From: Actinernus sp. WN-2022
Lineage: Eukaryota > Cnidaria > Anthozoa > Actiniaria > Actinernidae
Direction: 5' to 3'
Assembly (NCBI GenBank): GCA_030867875.1
Contig: JAOWCC010001634.1
Coordinates: 50,750,021-50,814,020, forward strand
Length of the DNA: 64,000 nucleotides
Position numbers and translations under genes: made by a program. Below are positions 1 through 11,576 of the stretch, piece after piece. The notes beneath the pieces are model-generated. The model was not told where the DNA came from, made no database searches, and worked only from the letters and a program-made list of their open reading frames with translations. Numbering within the stretch: the stretch's first letter is position 1; each line of letters starts with the position of its first letter.

Positions 1-462
1 CAGACTTTAGGATGTGTTATTATACGGAGTTCTAATCGACATTCAGCACGACATTCAGTACGTACTATGTTATTTTAGTGAGACACAGCCGACTCAGTTC
101 TGAACAGTGTCTCATCTGAAGCTATAGACTTCGGCTTTAGGATTTTGGATGTGTTATTATACGGCGTTCTAATCGACATTCAGTATCGGTTATTTAGTAA
201 GACAGCCGACTCAGTTCTACCCTGGTTACCAGAGGCTCGAAAGTTGGCTATCCACCCCAGGTCCACTCGGTTACGTCGGTCACTGTGGCCTCTGGAACCA
301 GGGTAACTCAGTTCTAAACTCAAAGGCAATGTCTGATCTGAAGCTTTCCCGCGTGTACAGACTTCAGCTTTAGGCTTAAAGTTCTAATCGCATCGCGAAC
401 AGAAAAGCTTCGGTCAGCCGATCGACTCAGTTCTGCCAGGGTTTGTAGCTTCAATAGACTTA
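1..462. repeat. Degenerate ~145-bp tandem repeat, about 3 copies
   Basis: Copies share 'gttctaatcgacattcag', 'cagccgactcagttct' and 'tctgaagct...agacttc.gctttagg'. The second copy is interrupted by an 88-bp MITE. The array starts outside the window. Confidence 0.7.
218..305. mobile_element. 88-bp MITE with 9-bp TSD
   Basis: TIRs TACCCTGGTTACCAGAGG and CCTCTGGAACCAGGGTA, flanked by ACTCAGTTC at 209-217 and 306-314. A related copy lies at 44537-44641, and a fragment 'taccctggttccataggcg' is near 36920. Confidence 0.88.
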
Positions 463-1745
463 AGATATTCAGATACTGGATGACCTCTGCATGCTCATTC
501 TTGTTATAAGGCTTGACAGGTACTGGTAATAACTTACTATATGATATTCAGATACTGGATGACCTCTGCATGATTATTATTGTTATAAGGCTTGACAGGT
601 ACTGGTAATAACTTACTATATGATATTCAGATACTGGATGACCTCTGCATGCTTATTATTGTTATAAGGCTTGACAGGTACTGGTAATAACTTACTATAT
701 GATATTCAGATACTGGATGACCCCCGGGGGGGTACTCCTGTTTGTGACGTATTATGTATGTGCCGCCCGGGTGGGTCAGGGTTTTGAGCTCCGTTTGGGC
801 AGGTAGGGTCAGGGTTTTGGCCTGATTTGGGCAGATCAGGGTCAGGATTTGAGTATAATTTCGGTGCAGTCAGGGTCGGGGTTCAGTATTTTTTAGGCAG
901 TTAGGTTTTTTTTTAGCTACTATGTTAAAAGAAGACATTCTGTTGCCGCATTTTGATCGCCTGCCCACATGCAAGCACTGAGGTTCCCGTACTTCAGTAC
1001 TTATCTATGTACTTCATCTGCTGATTTGTTTACCTAATGCCACGTCCCGACTTTAAATGTTCCGTATTTTGCATGCAATCCCGGTACGCGGTATACCGGC
1101 CGGGATATATATCCGACCTTGTTTTGAAAACAAGTTAAAGAAGGGGCATTCAGGGTTGTTTTTTTCCAAAAAAGGGGGCAATCAGGGTTTTGGAGCTCGG
1201 AATGGGTCAAACAGGGTCAGGGTTTGAGCCTCTTGGCCTCACATACATACCCATTTTTCATGTAAGTACCCCCCCCCCCCCCCGGGGGATGACCTCTGCA
1301 TGCTTATTATTGTTATAAGGCTTGACAGGTACTGGTAATAACTTACTATATGATATTCAGATACTGGATGACCTCTGCATGCTTATTCTTGTTATAAGGC
1401 TCGACAGGTACTGGTAATAACTTACTATATGATATTCAGATACTGGATGACCTCTGCATGCTTATTATTGTTATAAGGCTCGACAGGTACTGGTAAAAAC
1501 TTACTATATGATATTCAGATACTGGATGACCTCTGCATGCTTATTATTGTTATAAGGCTTGACAGGTACTGGTAATAACTTACTATATGATATTCAGATA
1601 CTGGATGACCTCTGCATGCTTATTATTGTTATAAGGCTTGACAGGTACTGGTAATAACTTACTATATGATATTCAGATACTGGATAACCTCTGCATGCTT
1701 ATTCTTGTTATAAGGCTTGACAGGTACTGGTAATAACTTACTTTC
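463..1745. repeat. 79-bp satellite array, about 10 units
   Basis: Unit begins 'gatattcagatactggatga' and ends 'taataacttactatat'. Units start near 463, 543, 622, 701, 1352, 1431, 1510, 1589 and 1668. The array is split by the element at 723-1286. Units differ by one or two bases, so the array is young or homogenised. Confidence 0.95.
723..1286. mobile_element. Poly-G/C-ended DNA element, copy 1 (564 bp)
   Basis: Inserted into a 79-bp satellite unit, with 8-bp TSD GGATGACC at 715-722 and 1287-1294. Left end CCCGGGGGGGTACTCC; right end a long C run then GGG. The interior has phrases such as 'gggtcagggttttgagctcc' repeated with variation on both sides, but no coding potential. It serves as the empty reference for copy 2. 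Confidence 0.88.
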
Positions 1746-2563
1746 AAAAACTCATGAATAATTAATGAGCATTTTGTCCAATCAGATGAAACAAATCAGT
1801 CACGTGCATGCTCCTTTATACCTGATAAAATCTCATCATTCTAAAAGGCCCGCGGAGGGATTTGAATTCTGTCCCAGAGGGAAACTGGGTTAATGATTGA
1901 GACAATGGAATTTCTATTGATGTTTTAGCTTTCTCATTGAATTGCTAATTAGGATGAACGTTTTATATAAAGAATACTAATGAACATGAAATTTTATATA
2001 AAGTTTCATCCTAATTAAGAATTCACTGATAAAGACCCAAAGATAGCAAAAAGTACACGGAACATAAGGTACCTAGATAATAAATTTTGCACTAAATTTA
2101 CTGATATCAGCAGACTACCGAGATACACAGATTTTTTTTTTTAAATGAAGTTATCCAACTTGTTTACCGAGCCACTGTTTAGTTCCAATTATTAAACCAA
2201 ACTCAAAGCCGTAAAATGATAAAAACGTTCATTAAACTTACATATTTTGTGCCGGAGTCAACAATTTAGAGTCTGCCGTCATGTCAGTCACATCGCTTTC
2301 CAAGTCTTGAACTTTATCGAGGTAAACCAAGACACCAAATCCTTCAAGTGCAGGTACTGCTTGCATTGCGAAACGCCGCTTCAAACAACATAGTATGGTA
2401 ATTTCTTCATGTCATTCCCTTGAGATGTTTGTAATTGCAGGCGGTGATTACTCGAATATTTTGCATGGCGTTGTGAATACAAAGGTTCAATGGTTCATTA
2501 AGTAACCATTCCCTTGAGATGTGCGTCTTCCTTTCATTGCATTCTTAAAGCGTTTTTGAAGCC
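1746..2563. other. No gene recognised
   Basis: AT-rich single-copy-looking sequence. A ~22-bp imperfect inverted pair near 1930-2020 (AGGATGAAC...TTTATATAAAG) is visible. No ORF with coding character on either strand. Confidence 0.5.
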
Positions 2564-2665
2564 GTTTAAAACACTCACAGCACGTGTTTTATCAAGTCTA
2601 AAAATTCTCGGGCTCCGCCCTCCAATTTTTAAACTTGATAAAACACTGCTGTTCGTGTTTTAAAC
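2564..2665. mobile_element. 102-bp fold-back element
   Basis: Arms of about 42 bp, GTTTAAAACACTCACAGCAC... and its inverted copy ending GCTGTTCGTGTTTTAAAC, around a GC-rich loop 'ctcgggctccgccctcc'. The arms pair almost completely. No coding sequence. Confidence 0.8.
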
Positions 2666-2670
2666 AGTAC

Positions 2671-2748
2671 ATATGATATTCAGATACTGGATGACCTCTG
2701 CATGCTTACTCTTGTTATAAGGCTTGACAGGTACTGGTAATAACTTTT
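2671..2748. repeat. Isolated copy of the 79-bp satellite
   Basis: A single unit, 925 bp from the main array, with only a few changes. It follows directly after the hairpin element at 2564-2665. Confidence 0.9.
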
Positions 2749-3470
2749 CATCTTGTATTATTAAGGGTCATAGACAAATTTTAAAAATCTTACTGTCATT
2801 TGGATGTTAAGCCCTGCTCCCCCCTTAACATCCACTTCATATAAAATTGTGCAATAAAGTTATTCCTAAAGTTCCAAAAAAATATTTTCTTAATGCCCAG
2901 GCCAATACCCTTCCTCCCCAGACGGTAATTTTTTTTTTATTTGTTGACGACCCCTAAGTACTAGAGAAACTCAGTTTTCAAGTGATATTTTGAGTAGAGG
3001 GGGTTATTCTGCAACAAATTTTAAGCCATTGATTCAAGGCCCAGGTTCAATGGTAGCCAAAAATCCAGCAAGACACTGCAAAATATTCATGTTGATAATA
3101 AAAAGAAGTCCCCACCAGTTTGAAATTCAAAGGTTTGTTTCTTTTTCTTTCCTTTTTTTTTCTAACACTTAAGGAGTAACGAAATACCGGCGTTACAACG
3201 TATAGCTGGTATTTATATTCTGTGCGTTGCATACCGTAGCAAGTGCCGCGGTAAGCGCGTTAATTGGGTTGTGAGTTCATTAGTAATGCTTTGTAGTTAG
3301 GGTATTTAAGGGTACACGTTGTTAGCGTGTTTCTCTTCAGCCGCGTACAACCTAGCAGGCAGACTTCTTTGAGTTTTTTCAGATTTTTTATTTCTGGTTC
3401 GGTTATCATGTTCTGTCAGGAGAACTTGTAAATTCCATTTTGTTATGTAGTTCCTTCGGAACTTGTAAAT
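2749..3470. other. No gene recognised
   Basis: AT-rich sequence leading into the 155-bp satellite. Short ORFs here have low-complexity composition and no recognisable motif. Confidence 0.5.
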
Positions 3471-6400
3471 TATATTATAAGTGTTTTCCAGCGTATTGCT
3501 ATGTATGACCGCTTTCACGGTCTTGGTGCAGTTTTTTGTATGTTGTTCTGTCAGCAGAACTTGTAATTCCATTTCGTTCCCTTGGAACTTGTATATTATA
3601 GCACATATTGCTATGTATGACCGCTTTCACGGTCTTGGTGCAGTTTTGTGTATGTTGTTCTGTACGTCAGCAGAACTTGTAAATTCCATTTCGTTATGTA
3701 GTTCCCTTGGAACTTGTAAATTATAGCACCAGTGTATTTTTCAGTGTATTTCCCAGCGTATTGCTATGTATGACCGCTTTCACGGTCTTGGTGCAGTTTT
3801 TTGTATGTTGTTCTGTCAGCAGAACTTGTAATTCCATTTCGTTCCCTTGGAACTTGTATATTATAGCACATATATATTGCTATGTATGACCGCTTTCACG
3901 GTCCTGGTGCAGTTTTTTGTATGTTGTTCTGTACGTCAGCAGAACTTGTAAATTCCATTTCGTTATGTAGTTCCCTTGGAACTTGTAAATTATAGCACCA
4001 GTGTATTTTTCAGTGTATTTCCCAGCGTATTGCTATGTATGACCGCTTTCACGGTCTTGGTGCAGTTTTTTGTATGTTGTTCTGTACGTCAGCAGAACTT
4101 GTAAATTCCATTTCGTTATGTAGTTCCCTTGGAACTTGTAAATTAAAGCACCAGTGTATTTTTCAGTGTATTTCCCAGCGTATTGCTATGTATGACCGCT
4201 TTCACGGTCTTGGTGCAGTTTTTTGTATGTTCTGTACGTCAGCAGAACTTGTAACTTCCATTTCGTTATGTAGTTCCCTTGGAACTTGTAAATTATAGCA
4301 CCAGTGTATTTTTCAGTGTATTTCCCAGCGTATTGCTATGTATGACCGCTTTCACGGTCTTGGTGCAGTTTTTTGTATGTTCTGTACGTCAGCAGAACTT
4401 GTAAATTCCATTTCGTTATGTATAGTTCCCTTGGAACTTGTAAATTAAGCACAAGTGTGTTTTTCAGTGTATTTTCCAGCGTATTGCTATGTATGACCGC
4501 TTTCACGGTCTTGGTGCAGTTTTTTGTATGTTGTTCGGTACGTCAGCAGAACTGTAAATTCAATTTCGTTATGTAGTTCCCTTGGAACTTGTAATTATTT
4601 CCCAGCGTATTGCTATGTTTGACCGCTTTCACGGTCTTGGTGCAGTTTTTTGTATGTTATTCTGTCAACAGAACTTGTAAATTCCATTTCGTTATGTAGT
4701 TCCCTTGGAACTTGTAAATTATAGCACAAGTGTGTTCAGTGTATTTTCCAGCGTATTGCTATGTTGACCGCTTTCACGGTCTTGGTGCAGGTTTTTGTAT
4801 GTTCTGTCAGCACAAGTGTGTTTTTCAGTGTATTTTCCAGCGTATTCAGTGCTATGTATGACCGCTTTCACGGTCTTGGTGCAGTTTTTTTGCATGTATG
4901 TAGTTCTGATCAGCAGAACTTGTAATTCCATTTCGTTCCCTTGGAACTTGTATATTATAGCACATATTGCTATGTATGACCGCTTTCACGGTCTTGGTGC
5001 AGTTTTGTGTATGTTGTTCTGTACGTCAGCAGAACTTGTAAATTCCATTTCGTTATGTAGTTCCCTTGGAACTTGTAAATTATAGCACCAGTGTATTTTT
5101 CAGTGTATTTCCCAGCGTATTGCTATGTATGACCGCTTTCACGGTCTTGGTGCAGTTTTTTGTATGTTGTTCTGTCAGCAGAACTTGTAATTCCATTTCG
5201 TTCCCTTGGAACTTGTATATTATAGCACATATATATTGCTATGTATGACCGCTTTCACGGTCTTGGTGCAGTTTTTTGTATGTTGTTCTGTACGTCAGCA
5301 GAACTTGTAAATTCCATTTCGTTATGTAGTTCCCTTGGAACTTGTAAATTATAGCACCAGTGTATTTTTCAGTGTATTTCCCAGCGTATTGCTATGTATG
5401 ACCGCTTTCACGGTCTTGGTGCAGTTTTTTGTATGTTGTTCTGTACGTCAGCAGAACTTGTAAATTCCATTTCGTTATGTAGTTCCCTTGGAACTTGTAA
5501 ATTAAAGCACCAGTGTATTTTTCAGTGTATTTCCCAGCGTATTGCTATGTATGACCGCTTTCACGGTTTTGGTGCAGTTTTTTGTATGTTGTTCTGTACG
5601 TCAGCAGAACTTGTAAATTCCATTTCGTTATGTAGTTCCCTTGGAACTTGTAAATTATAGCACCAGTGTATTTTTCAGTGTATTTCCCAGCGTATTGCTA
5701 TGTATGACCGCTTTCACGGTCTTGGTGCAGTTTTTTGTATGTTCTGTACGTCAGCAGAACTTGTAAATTCCATTTCGTTATGTAGTTCCCTTGGAACTTG
5801 TAAATTATAGCACCAGTGTATTTTTCAGTGTATTTCCCAGCGTATTGCTATGTATGACCGCTTTCACGGTCTTGGTGCAGTTTTTTGTATGTTCTGTACG
5901 TCAGCAGAACTTGTAAATTCCATTTCGTTATGTAGTTCCCTTGGAACTTGTAAATTAAGCACAAGTGTGTTTTTCAGTGTATTTTCCAGCGTATTGCTAT
6001 GTATGACCGCTTTCACGGTCTTGGTGCAGTTTTTTGTATGTTGTTCGGTACGTCAGCAGAACTGTAAATTCAATTTCGTTATGTAGTTCCCTTGGAACTT
6101 GTAATTATTTCCCAGCGTATTGCTATGTTTGACCGCTTTCACGGTCTTGGTGCAGTTTTTTGTATGTTATTCTGTCAACAGAACTTGTAAATTCCATTTC
6201 GTTATGTAGTTCCCTTGGAACTTGTAAATTATAGCACAAGTGTGTTCAGTGTGTTTTCCAGCGTATTGCTATGTTGACCGCTTTCACGGTCTTGGTGCAG
6301 GTTTTTGTATGTTCTGTCAGCACAAGTGTGTTTTTCAGTGTATTTTCCAGCGTATTCAGTGCTATGTATGACCGCTTTCACGGTCTTGGTGCAGTTTTTT

Positions 6401-6500
6401 GCATGTATGTAGTTCTGATCAGCAGAACTTGTAATTCCAATTCGTCGCGCTTGTAAATTATATATCACCAGTGTGTTTCAGTGTATTTTCCAGGGTAAGG
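3405..6500. repeat. ~155-bp satellite with three hairpins per unit and a 1359-bp higher-order repeat
   Basis: About 20 units. Each contains three short inverted repeats: GACCG-ctttca-CGGTC, GTTCTG...CAGAAC and AGTTCC-ctt-GGAACT. A block of several units starting near 3593 is repeated 1359 bp later with near identity, so the array also grew by segmental duplication. Later blocks are offset by about 1510 bp, consistent with one extra unit. The many short ORFs are the same repeat read in frame. Confidence 0.93.
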
Positions 6501-7229
6501 CTATACATGACCGCTTAACCGATGCAGTCGTTGTATGTAGTTCTCGCTCAGATCAGCAGAACATGTAATTCCATTTTTGTTGTTGTTGTAGTTCATTCTA
6601 ACTTATAGTTATTACGCTACCTCATTTCATTGCAATTTTAGTAGTATTGTCTTTGTCGTTAGGTAACTTTGTTATATTGCACGGATGTGCAGAATTTATT
6701 TATTTATATATATATATACTGATCATGTTTCATTTGTACTTTATTATGATATATATGGAGCCTCGGACCAGCAGGCCGTATCCAGTTTATGGGAGTCAAT
6801 ACGTTATCACTCGTCATTATTTACATCGTATGTTCATCAATCTGTGTTTTTATTGATTTCTTTCAGATGGTAACTTTTGTTTTGTTCTTTGAGATAGGAC
6901 ATTATTCAACAGTGATTTGAGAGGACTTCTACCAACTACAAGTACAGCTTTCGCTCTCAGATTCCCCCATGCATCATAGACCACTAACAAGTACGGCTGG
7001 AAGCACTGCAGATAGAGAATCGTATACTATAGTCAGAAGAATTGTTAAGTCTAGCAAGAGATTTCATAGCTATGTATTTGCATTAGACATTTCAGTTGTA
7101 TCAGATACTTGTATAGTTCTGCCACACATAGCATTATAGAGCGCACGGTGCTGCTATCAATTCTCGTTTATGTCCCTAGATTAAGACCTCATGGTCACAC
7201 ATGTAGTCTTCCGACTGTCGCATCTGTAG
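6501..7229. other. No gene recognised
   Basis: Decaying edge of the satellite (to about 6600), then unclassified AT-rich sequence with a short (AT)n run near 6700. Confidence 0.5.
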
Positions 7230-7610
7230 TTATCGATGTATGCGCCTGTAAATTGCTGCTTAGTTTCCTTGTCCTGTGGAGGGACGGAATGACATATGGC
7301 TCCACCCAGATTTCCTAACCTTTTTTCCCAAACAAGGGTTTTTGGTAGGTAGGTTTTTTTCTGGCCACACTGATGTCTTTCACTTTTTGTATACATTTGT
7401 AATATATGATATATGTAACAGTTATCAATGTATGGGTCTTTAAATTACTACTTAATTGCCATGTCCTGTGGAGGGACGGAATGACATCTGGCTCCACCCA
7501 GATTTCCTAACCTTTTTTCCCTAACAAGGGTTTTTGGTAGGTAGGTTTTTTCTGGCCACACTGATGTCTCACTTTTTGTACACATTATTTGTAATACATG
7601 ATATGTCACG
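7230..7610. repeat. Two tandem ~190-bp units
   Basis: Both contain 'tcctgtggagggacggaatg', 'ctccacccagatttcctaac', 'tttttggtaggtaggttttt' and 'ctggccacactgatgtct'. The first starts near 7230, the second near 7419. Confidence 0.9.
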
Positions 7611-7845
7611 GTTATTATCTGGTAATACGTATTAAACGGTACTGTGCCTGTAGGTTACCGGGCTGTATCCAGTATTCACCGTATATCTTGGTCTTATTGT
7701 TATTATTCCTGTTACTGCGTCTGTGCTTAGCACAGAATACCCACATCCAATAGTGTACAGTACCAATCAGTTTCAACAAGAAAAACAAAATCTAATCTAA
7801 ATATGAATGCTGTGTATAAATTTAAATATAAAGTATTAAGCCTTA

Positions 7846-7936
7846 GCCTGAAATCTGCTGAAATACAGCCGAGTGGACCCTTGGAACGAGCTAAGGAGGC
7901 GGCTGTACATGCATATGTGCATTTCAGGCTAAGAGT
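7846..7936. mobile_element. ~90-bp MITE-like element
   Basis: Inverted ends TTAGCCTGAAAT and ATTTCAGGCTAA, with inner inverted TACAGCCG/CGGCTGTA. A partial relative 'tttagcctgaatttcagccg' occurs near 19181. Confidence 0.6.
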
Positions 7937-8373
7937 AAGACCACTGATCTGTGATAATGACCGTCCAAGAATTGGCCTCGTCGATAAAATTTCTCATTGT
8001 CTTTGATTGTTGATTGATCATCACGGCATGGTAATCAGGAGTTCACTTATATATCTGGTCCTCCGTTGTATAACATCCAAAGACAAAGGGGATATAAACG
8101 ACTGTTCAATTGGGTATAAAAGCTGCACTGCAGTCGAACTCGAAGACAATTGCAGACGCCAGTAGCTGGTAAACAAGTGGTTTCTCTATCCCGTAGCGGT
8201 AGGAAAAACACAAAGACAGCAGTCCTTACGCTCCTGTGCAACCACAGAAATAGCTTGAACTTATTCAGAACAGATGCATGTACACGTTCGGTGGCTTCAC
8301 AAATCTCTATCCGCCATTTTCGATGAGCCTCTCTGTACTTCGGCCAGCATGCCCTATGCGCGAACTTTATTAT

Positions 8374-8530
8374 TACTCGGGCTGCCTGTGGCAGCATGCA
8401 AGTGGTTATTTTTTCTTTGTTGAGTGCAACAAAATGTGACTTTTGACCCATGCCATGTATTAAATTTCAAGTTCACCACCAATCAGATCGCACTGTGCTG
8501 GTCACGTAACACTCGCCAGGTTAATTTCTG
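8374..8530 (+). repeat. Dispersed repeat X
   Basis: Begins 'ttactcgggctgcctgtggc' and includes 'ccaatcagatcgcactgtgc' and 'tggtcacg'. Related copies: 25987-26195 (with a duplicated start), 36015-36115 and, inverted, 39766-39917. The ORF overlapping it on the minus strand is not supported as a gene. Confidence 0.75.
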
Positions 8531-9181
8531 TACATAATTTAATACAGTAAATCAAAATGGTCGACCCCCGAGCAAATTTCTCTCTAATTTGGAGTCCCAT
8601 CTCTCAAATGTAAGCGCTTTAATGTTTTATTTAACTTCACTCGTGCGAAAGCCTTCCAACAGGCTCAGGATATTTCAACTGGCGCTCTTGTTTTAAATTT
8701 GGAACTTGCGAAAATGTCTCACGTCATAACACTCGGCGAAGACCCCAGCTCACTATCTTGGTCCTCTGATTGGCGATACTGATACACGAAGCCAGAATAC
8801 ACCCTCAGGTCTCAGCACAGATTAATTTCTGATGAGCCAAGCAAATATGCATATGTTCAACTCTCGACTCACTCAAGGTAAACGTAAGCTTAAATTAAAG
8901 ATCTACTTTGGTCTTTTATTGTGGATCCAAGGGAATGTTTCAGTCGGTTTGGTCATTATGCTGACTATAAGATTGCTGCAGGTAATTTGTCCAGAAATGT
9001 AGAGTGTTTACAAGAATCTAATCACAGAGTGAATTATTGTCATTACGAGACAAGGAGTATCGATCGATGAGTCATTGTCAGAAATCTATTCCCGGCCGTA
9101 ATGTTAATTAGGCAATCTGTCAATGGTAAAACTGTTGACAGTTTGGGTCAGGTCAACTACACAGCTAAGGCATGTTTGACG
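8531..9181. other. No gene recognised
   Basis: Unclassified non-coding sequence. No splice-linked exons or repeats were recognised. Confidence 0.5.
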
Positions 9182-10080
9182 ACAGAATAACCTAGCTAGA
9201 GAGTCTCTACTGGATTAAGATACTGTTACATGTCTGTTAATATGGGGAAAACTGAAGAATCCTTCATTGAGCTTGATAACCATGTTTGGATTTGGAAGCA
9301 GAATTGAGACTTTAGCTTGTGAGTCCCAAATCGCTAGTTGCCATACAACAACAACATTTTTTATTAGCATTCCCATGTACATAAATGGTATTGCCACTAC
9401 ATTACATATGTAATTATATATATATAATAAATTTATTCATAAACTAATTACAATAATAATATAATAAATGATTGAACAAGAGTAATTATTTCAGTTTATT
9501 ATTAAACTGTTTTTGGTGTAATTAACCGATTCCGTAACTGAAAGGCTTCAAAAATGAAATGTCCAGTTTTTTTGCAAATAAGAGGGTCAATATTGTTACA
9601 AGTCATACAAACATGCGTTTTTTTTGCCAACCACATTATATATGCAAATATATAAATGACGTCGTGTTTACAAACAGTAAGTATCGCTATAGCAAGAACA
9701 GCAGATAAAGTTACATAGAGGCACACAAATTGACATAGCTAGCTCCATCACAGGATGGACAGGATACAACTTAAAATATGGTACAAATATAAACATACAT
9801 TTGAAACAATACAGAACAGCAGACTAAATTGTAAACGTGTGTTACATGAATAAGTAGTGTTTAAATTAAAAGGTCAACATACGAGAAAAACAAAAATATT
9901 AAATTACATATATGCTTGGGGAAAGTCACCGCGCTACCGGCCACTCCTAAAGACTGCTAAATTCTGCTAATAATTCTTCTCTTTGGTTAATATTACTAAG
10001 AGGATTTCAAATGAAAGTGTATTTCATCTTCAATCTCATGTGGCCCGAGTGAAAGCCCAGATGGGCTCTTGTTTACATGA
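9182..10080 (+). repeat. Dispersed repeat R (long copy)
   Basis: Segments match 25591-25992 and 35735-35975: 'agagagtctctactggatta', 'ccaaccacattatatatgca', 'cagactaaattgtaaacgtg', 'ccgcgctaccggccactcct'. It ends with a motif shared by five copies: 'gtgtatttcatcttcaatct' then 'gcccagatgggctcttg'. Confidence 0.8.
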
Positions 10081-10128
10081 CAAGTAACAATTATCCAATC
10101 ACGATTAAGTATTTCGATTAATTCTTAC

Positions 10129-10613
10129 GGGTACGAGACTGGGTTGGTGTCGTATCTCGTCAACGCGTCATCTCTCTTAGATTGACTATTATCATCAATT
10201 GTCAAAATCGCTAGAATTGATGATAATCATCATTCTAAGACAAACAATAACCCGAACTACAAACCAAACCCTAACCATCGGACGAGTTCACGGGTAAACG
10301 ACGGGTTCTCACTCACCTAGAGCTAGGGTTCACAGGTAAACAAGAAAGGAAGGTAAACGAGAGAAAAAAATTTTTTGAGCGCTCCTACTCGGGCTCGAAC
10401 TCGTAGCCGTTTGCGTGTAGTGCTTGGTAGTACAGACGTCATGACCACTACACTAAGCGCGTCGGAATTCGACAATTGTTTATCTTTATACTTGACTGGT
10501 TTTAACCTCGAGGTTAAATTGAGGATTATAATCAATTCTAGCGATTTTGACAATTGATGATAATAGTCAATCTAAGGGAGATACCGTGTTGATCTCGTAC
10601 CCAACTCGTACCC
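10129..10613. mobile_element. 485-bp TIR element with tRNA-like core
   Basis: Inverted ends of about 90 bp. The left runs from GGGTACGAG through 'gattgactattatcatcaat' to 'aaaatcgctagaattgat'; the right is its inverted copy ending ACTCGTACCC. A tRNA-like segment lies between the arms on the minus strand. The right end merges with the palindrome at 10605-10687. Confidence 0.75.
10391..10455 (-). promoter_or_regulatory. tRNA-like A and B boxes
   Basis: Minus strand: A-box match TAGTGTAGTGG (10445-10455) and B-box match AGTTCGAGCCC (10391-10401), 43 bases apart. This is tRNA-type internal promoter spacing. No full cloverleaf was built, so a tRNA-derived SINE or relic is more likely than a working tRNA. 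Confidence 0.5.
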
Positions 10614-10687
10614 AGATCCCATTTGTTTCTTACTGCGCATGCTCGTCGAGCATGCGCAGTAAGAAACAAATGGGATCTGGGTACGAG
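10605..10687. mobile_element. Perfect 83-bp palindrome
   Basis: Arms of 41 bp (10605-10645 and 10647-10687) around a single T. The arm starts CTCGTACCCAGATCCC and ends at ACTGCGCATGCTCG. The terminal TCTCGTnCCCAGA motif is shared with the palindrome at 20669-20734, so both belong to one fold-back family. Confidence 0.9.
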
Positions 10688-11229
10688 ATTGGTGGCTGTT
10701 AAGTAATGATTCGTGTCAGAAGTACGGCACCGTAAGGCATTCAGATGGATACATCAGATGGAGCAAGGTGTTAATTTTGTATTGTGAAAATTCTTGATCT
10801 CATTGATCCGGTTCCTGCACTTCGTCCGAATTGGTCCTTGCATTCAGTACATTACATTTTGATCTCATTGGTTCAAACATGAAAATCGCCCTTAAGGTTA
10901 GGAAGACGTCTAATTTCCTCCAATTTTTCAAAATATTAAACTACGATTTGTACTGCGGTTCCAAATGTAGTTTATAAAACAAATCGTATGTTCGGAACCT
11001 TATCAATCTCAATGCTTGATTGAAATGATATGCAAGTTTCCTTGAAATCTCGATCTACACATATTTTGTCAGTCATTTTTGCATATTTGCTGTCAGTTTA
11101 GCCATTGCACATGTGCACGTTCGTATTTTGAACGAGTTGTATTGCTCTTGAACGATAACGTGGTTAAATAAACTATTGATTGATTGATTGACTGATTCCG
11201 AGGTTCGACAATTCATATGAAAATCGCTG
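10688..11229. other. No gene recognised
   Basis: Non-coding. The stretch 10995-11100 resembles the interior of the MITE at 42117-42416 ('tcaatgcttgattgaaa', 'tcatttttgcatatttg'). Confidence 0.5.
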
Positions 11230-11576
11230 AATATAACCCGGGGGGGGGGGGGTACTCCTGTTTGTGACGTATTATGTATGTGCCGCCCGGGTGGGTCAGA
11301 GTTTTGAGCTCGGTTTGGGCAGGTAGGGTCAGGGTTTTGACCTGATTTGGGCAAATCAGGGTCAGGATTTGAGTATAATTTGGGTGCAGTCAGGGTCGGG
11401 GTTCAGTATTTTTTAGGCAGTTAGGTTTTTTTTAGCTACTATGTTATTAATTTAACTCAGACACCACTTTCTCAGGACGAAACCCTAATACTTGCTCGTG
11501 GTTTAACCTTCTGCCCACACCGCGACACATTAATTGGCCGGAAGTTACAGCTAACATACATGACTTTTCTCGACGT

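Noticed and set aside
463..1745. CRISPR-like regular repeats
   Set aside because: Units are contiguous 79-bp satellite copies without unique spacers, in animal DNA.
8047..8451. 134-codon minus-strand ORF
   Set aside because: Its 5' part is dispersed repeat X; no motif and no splice support.
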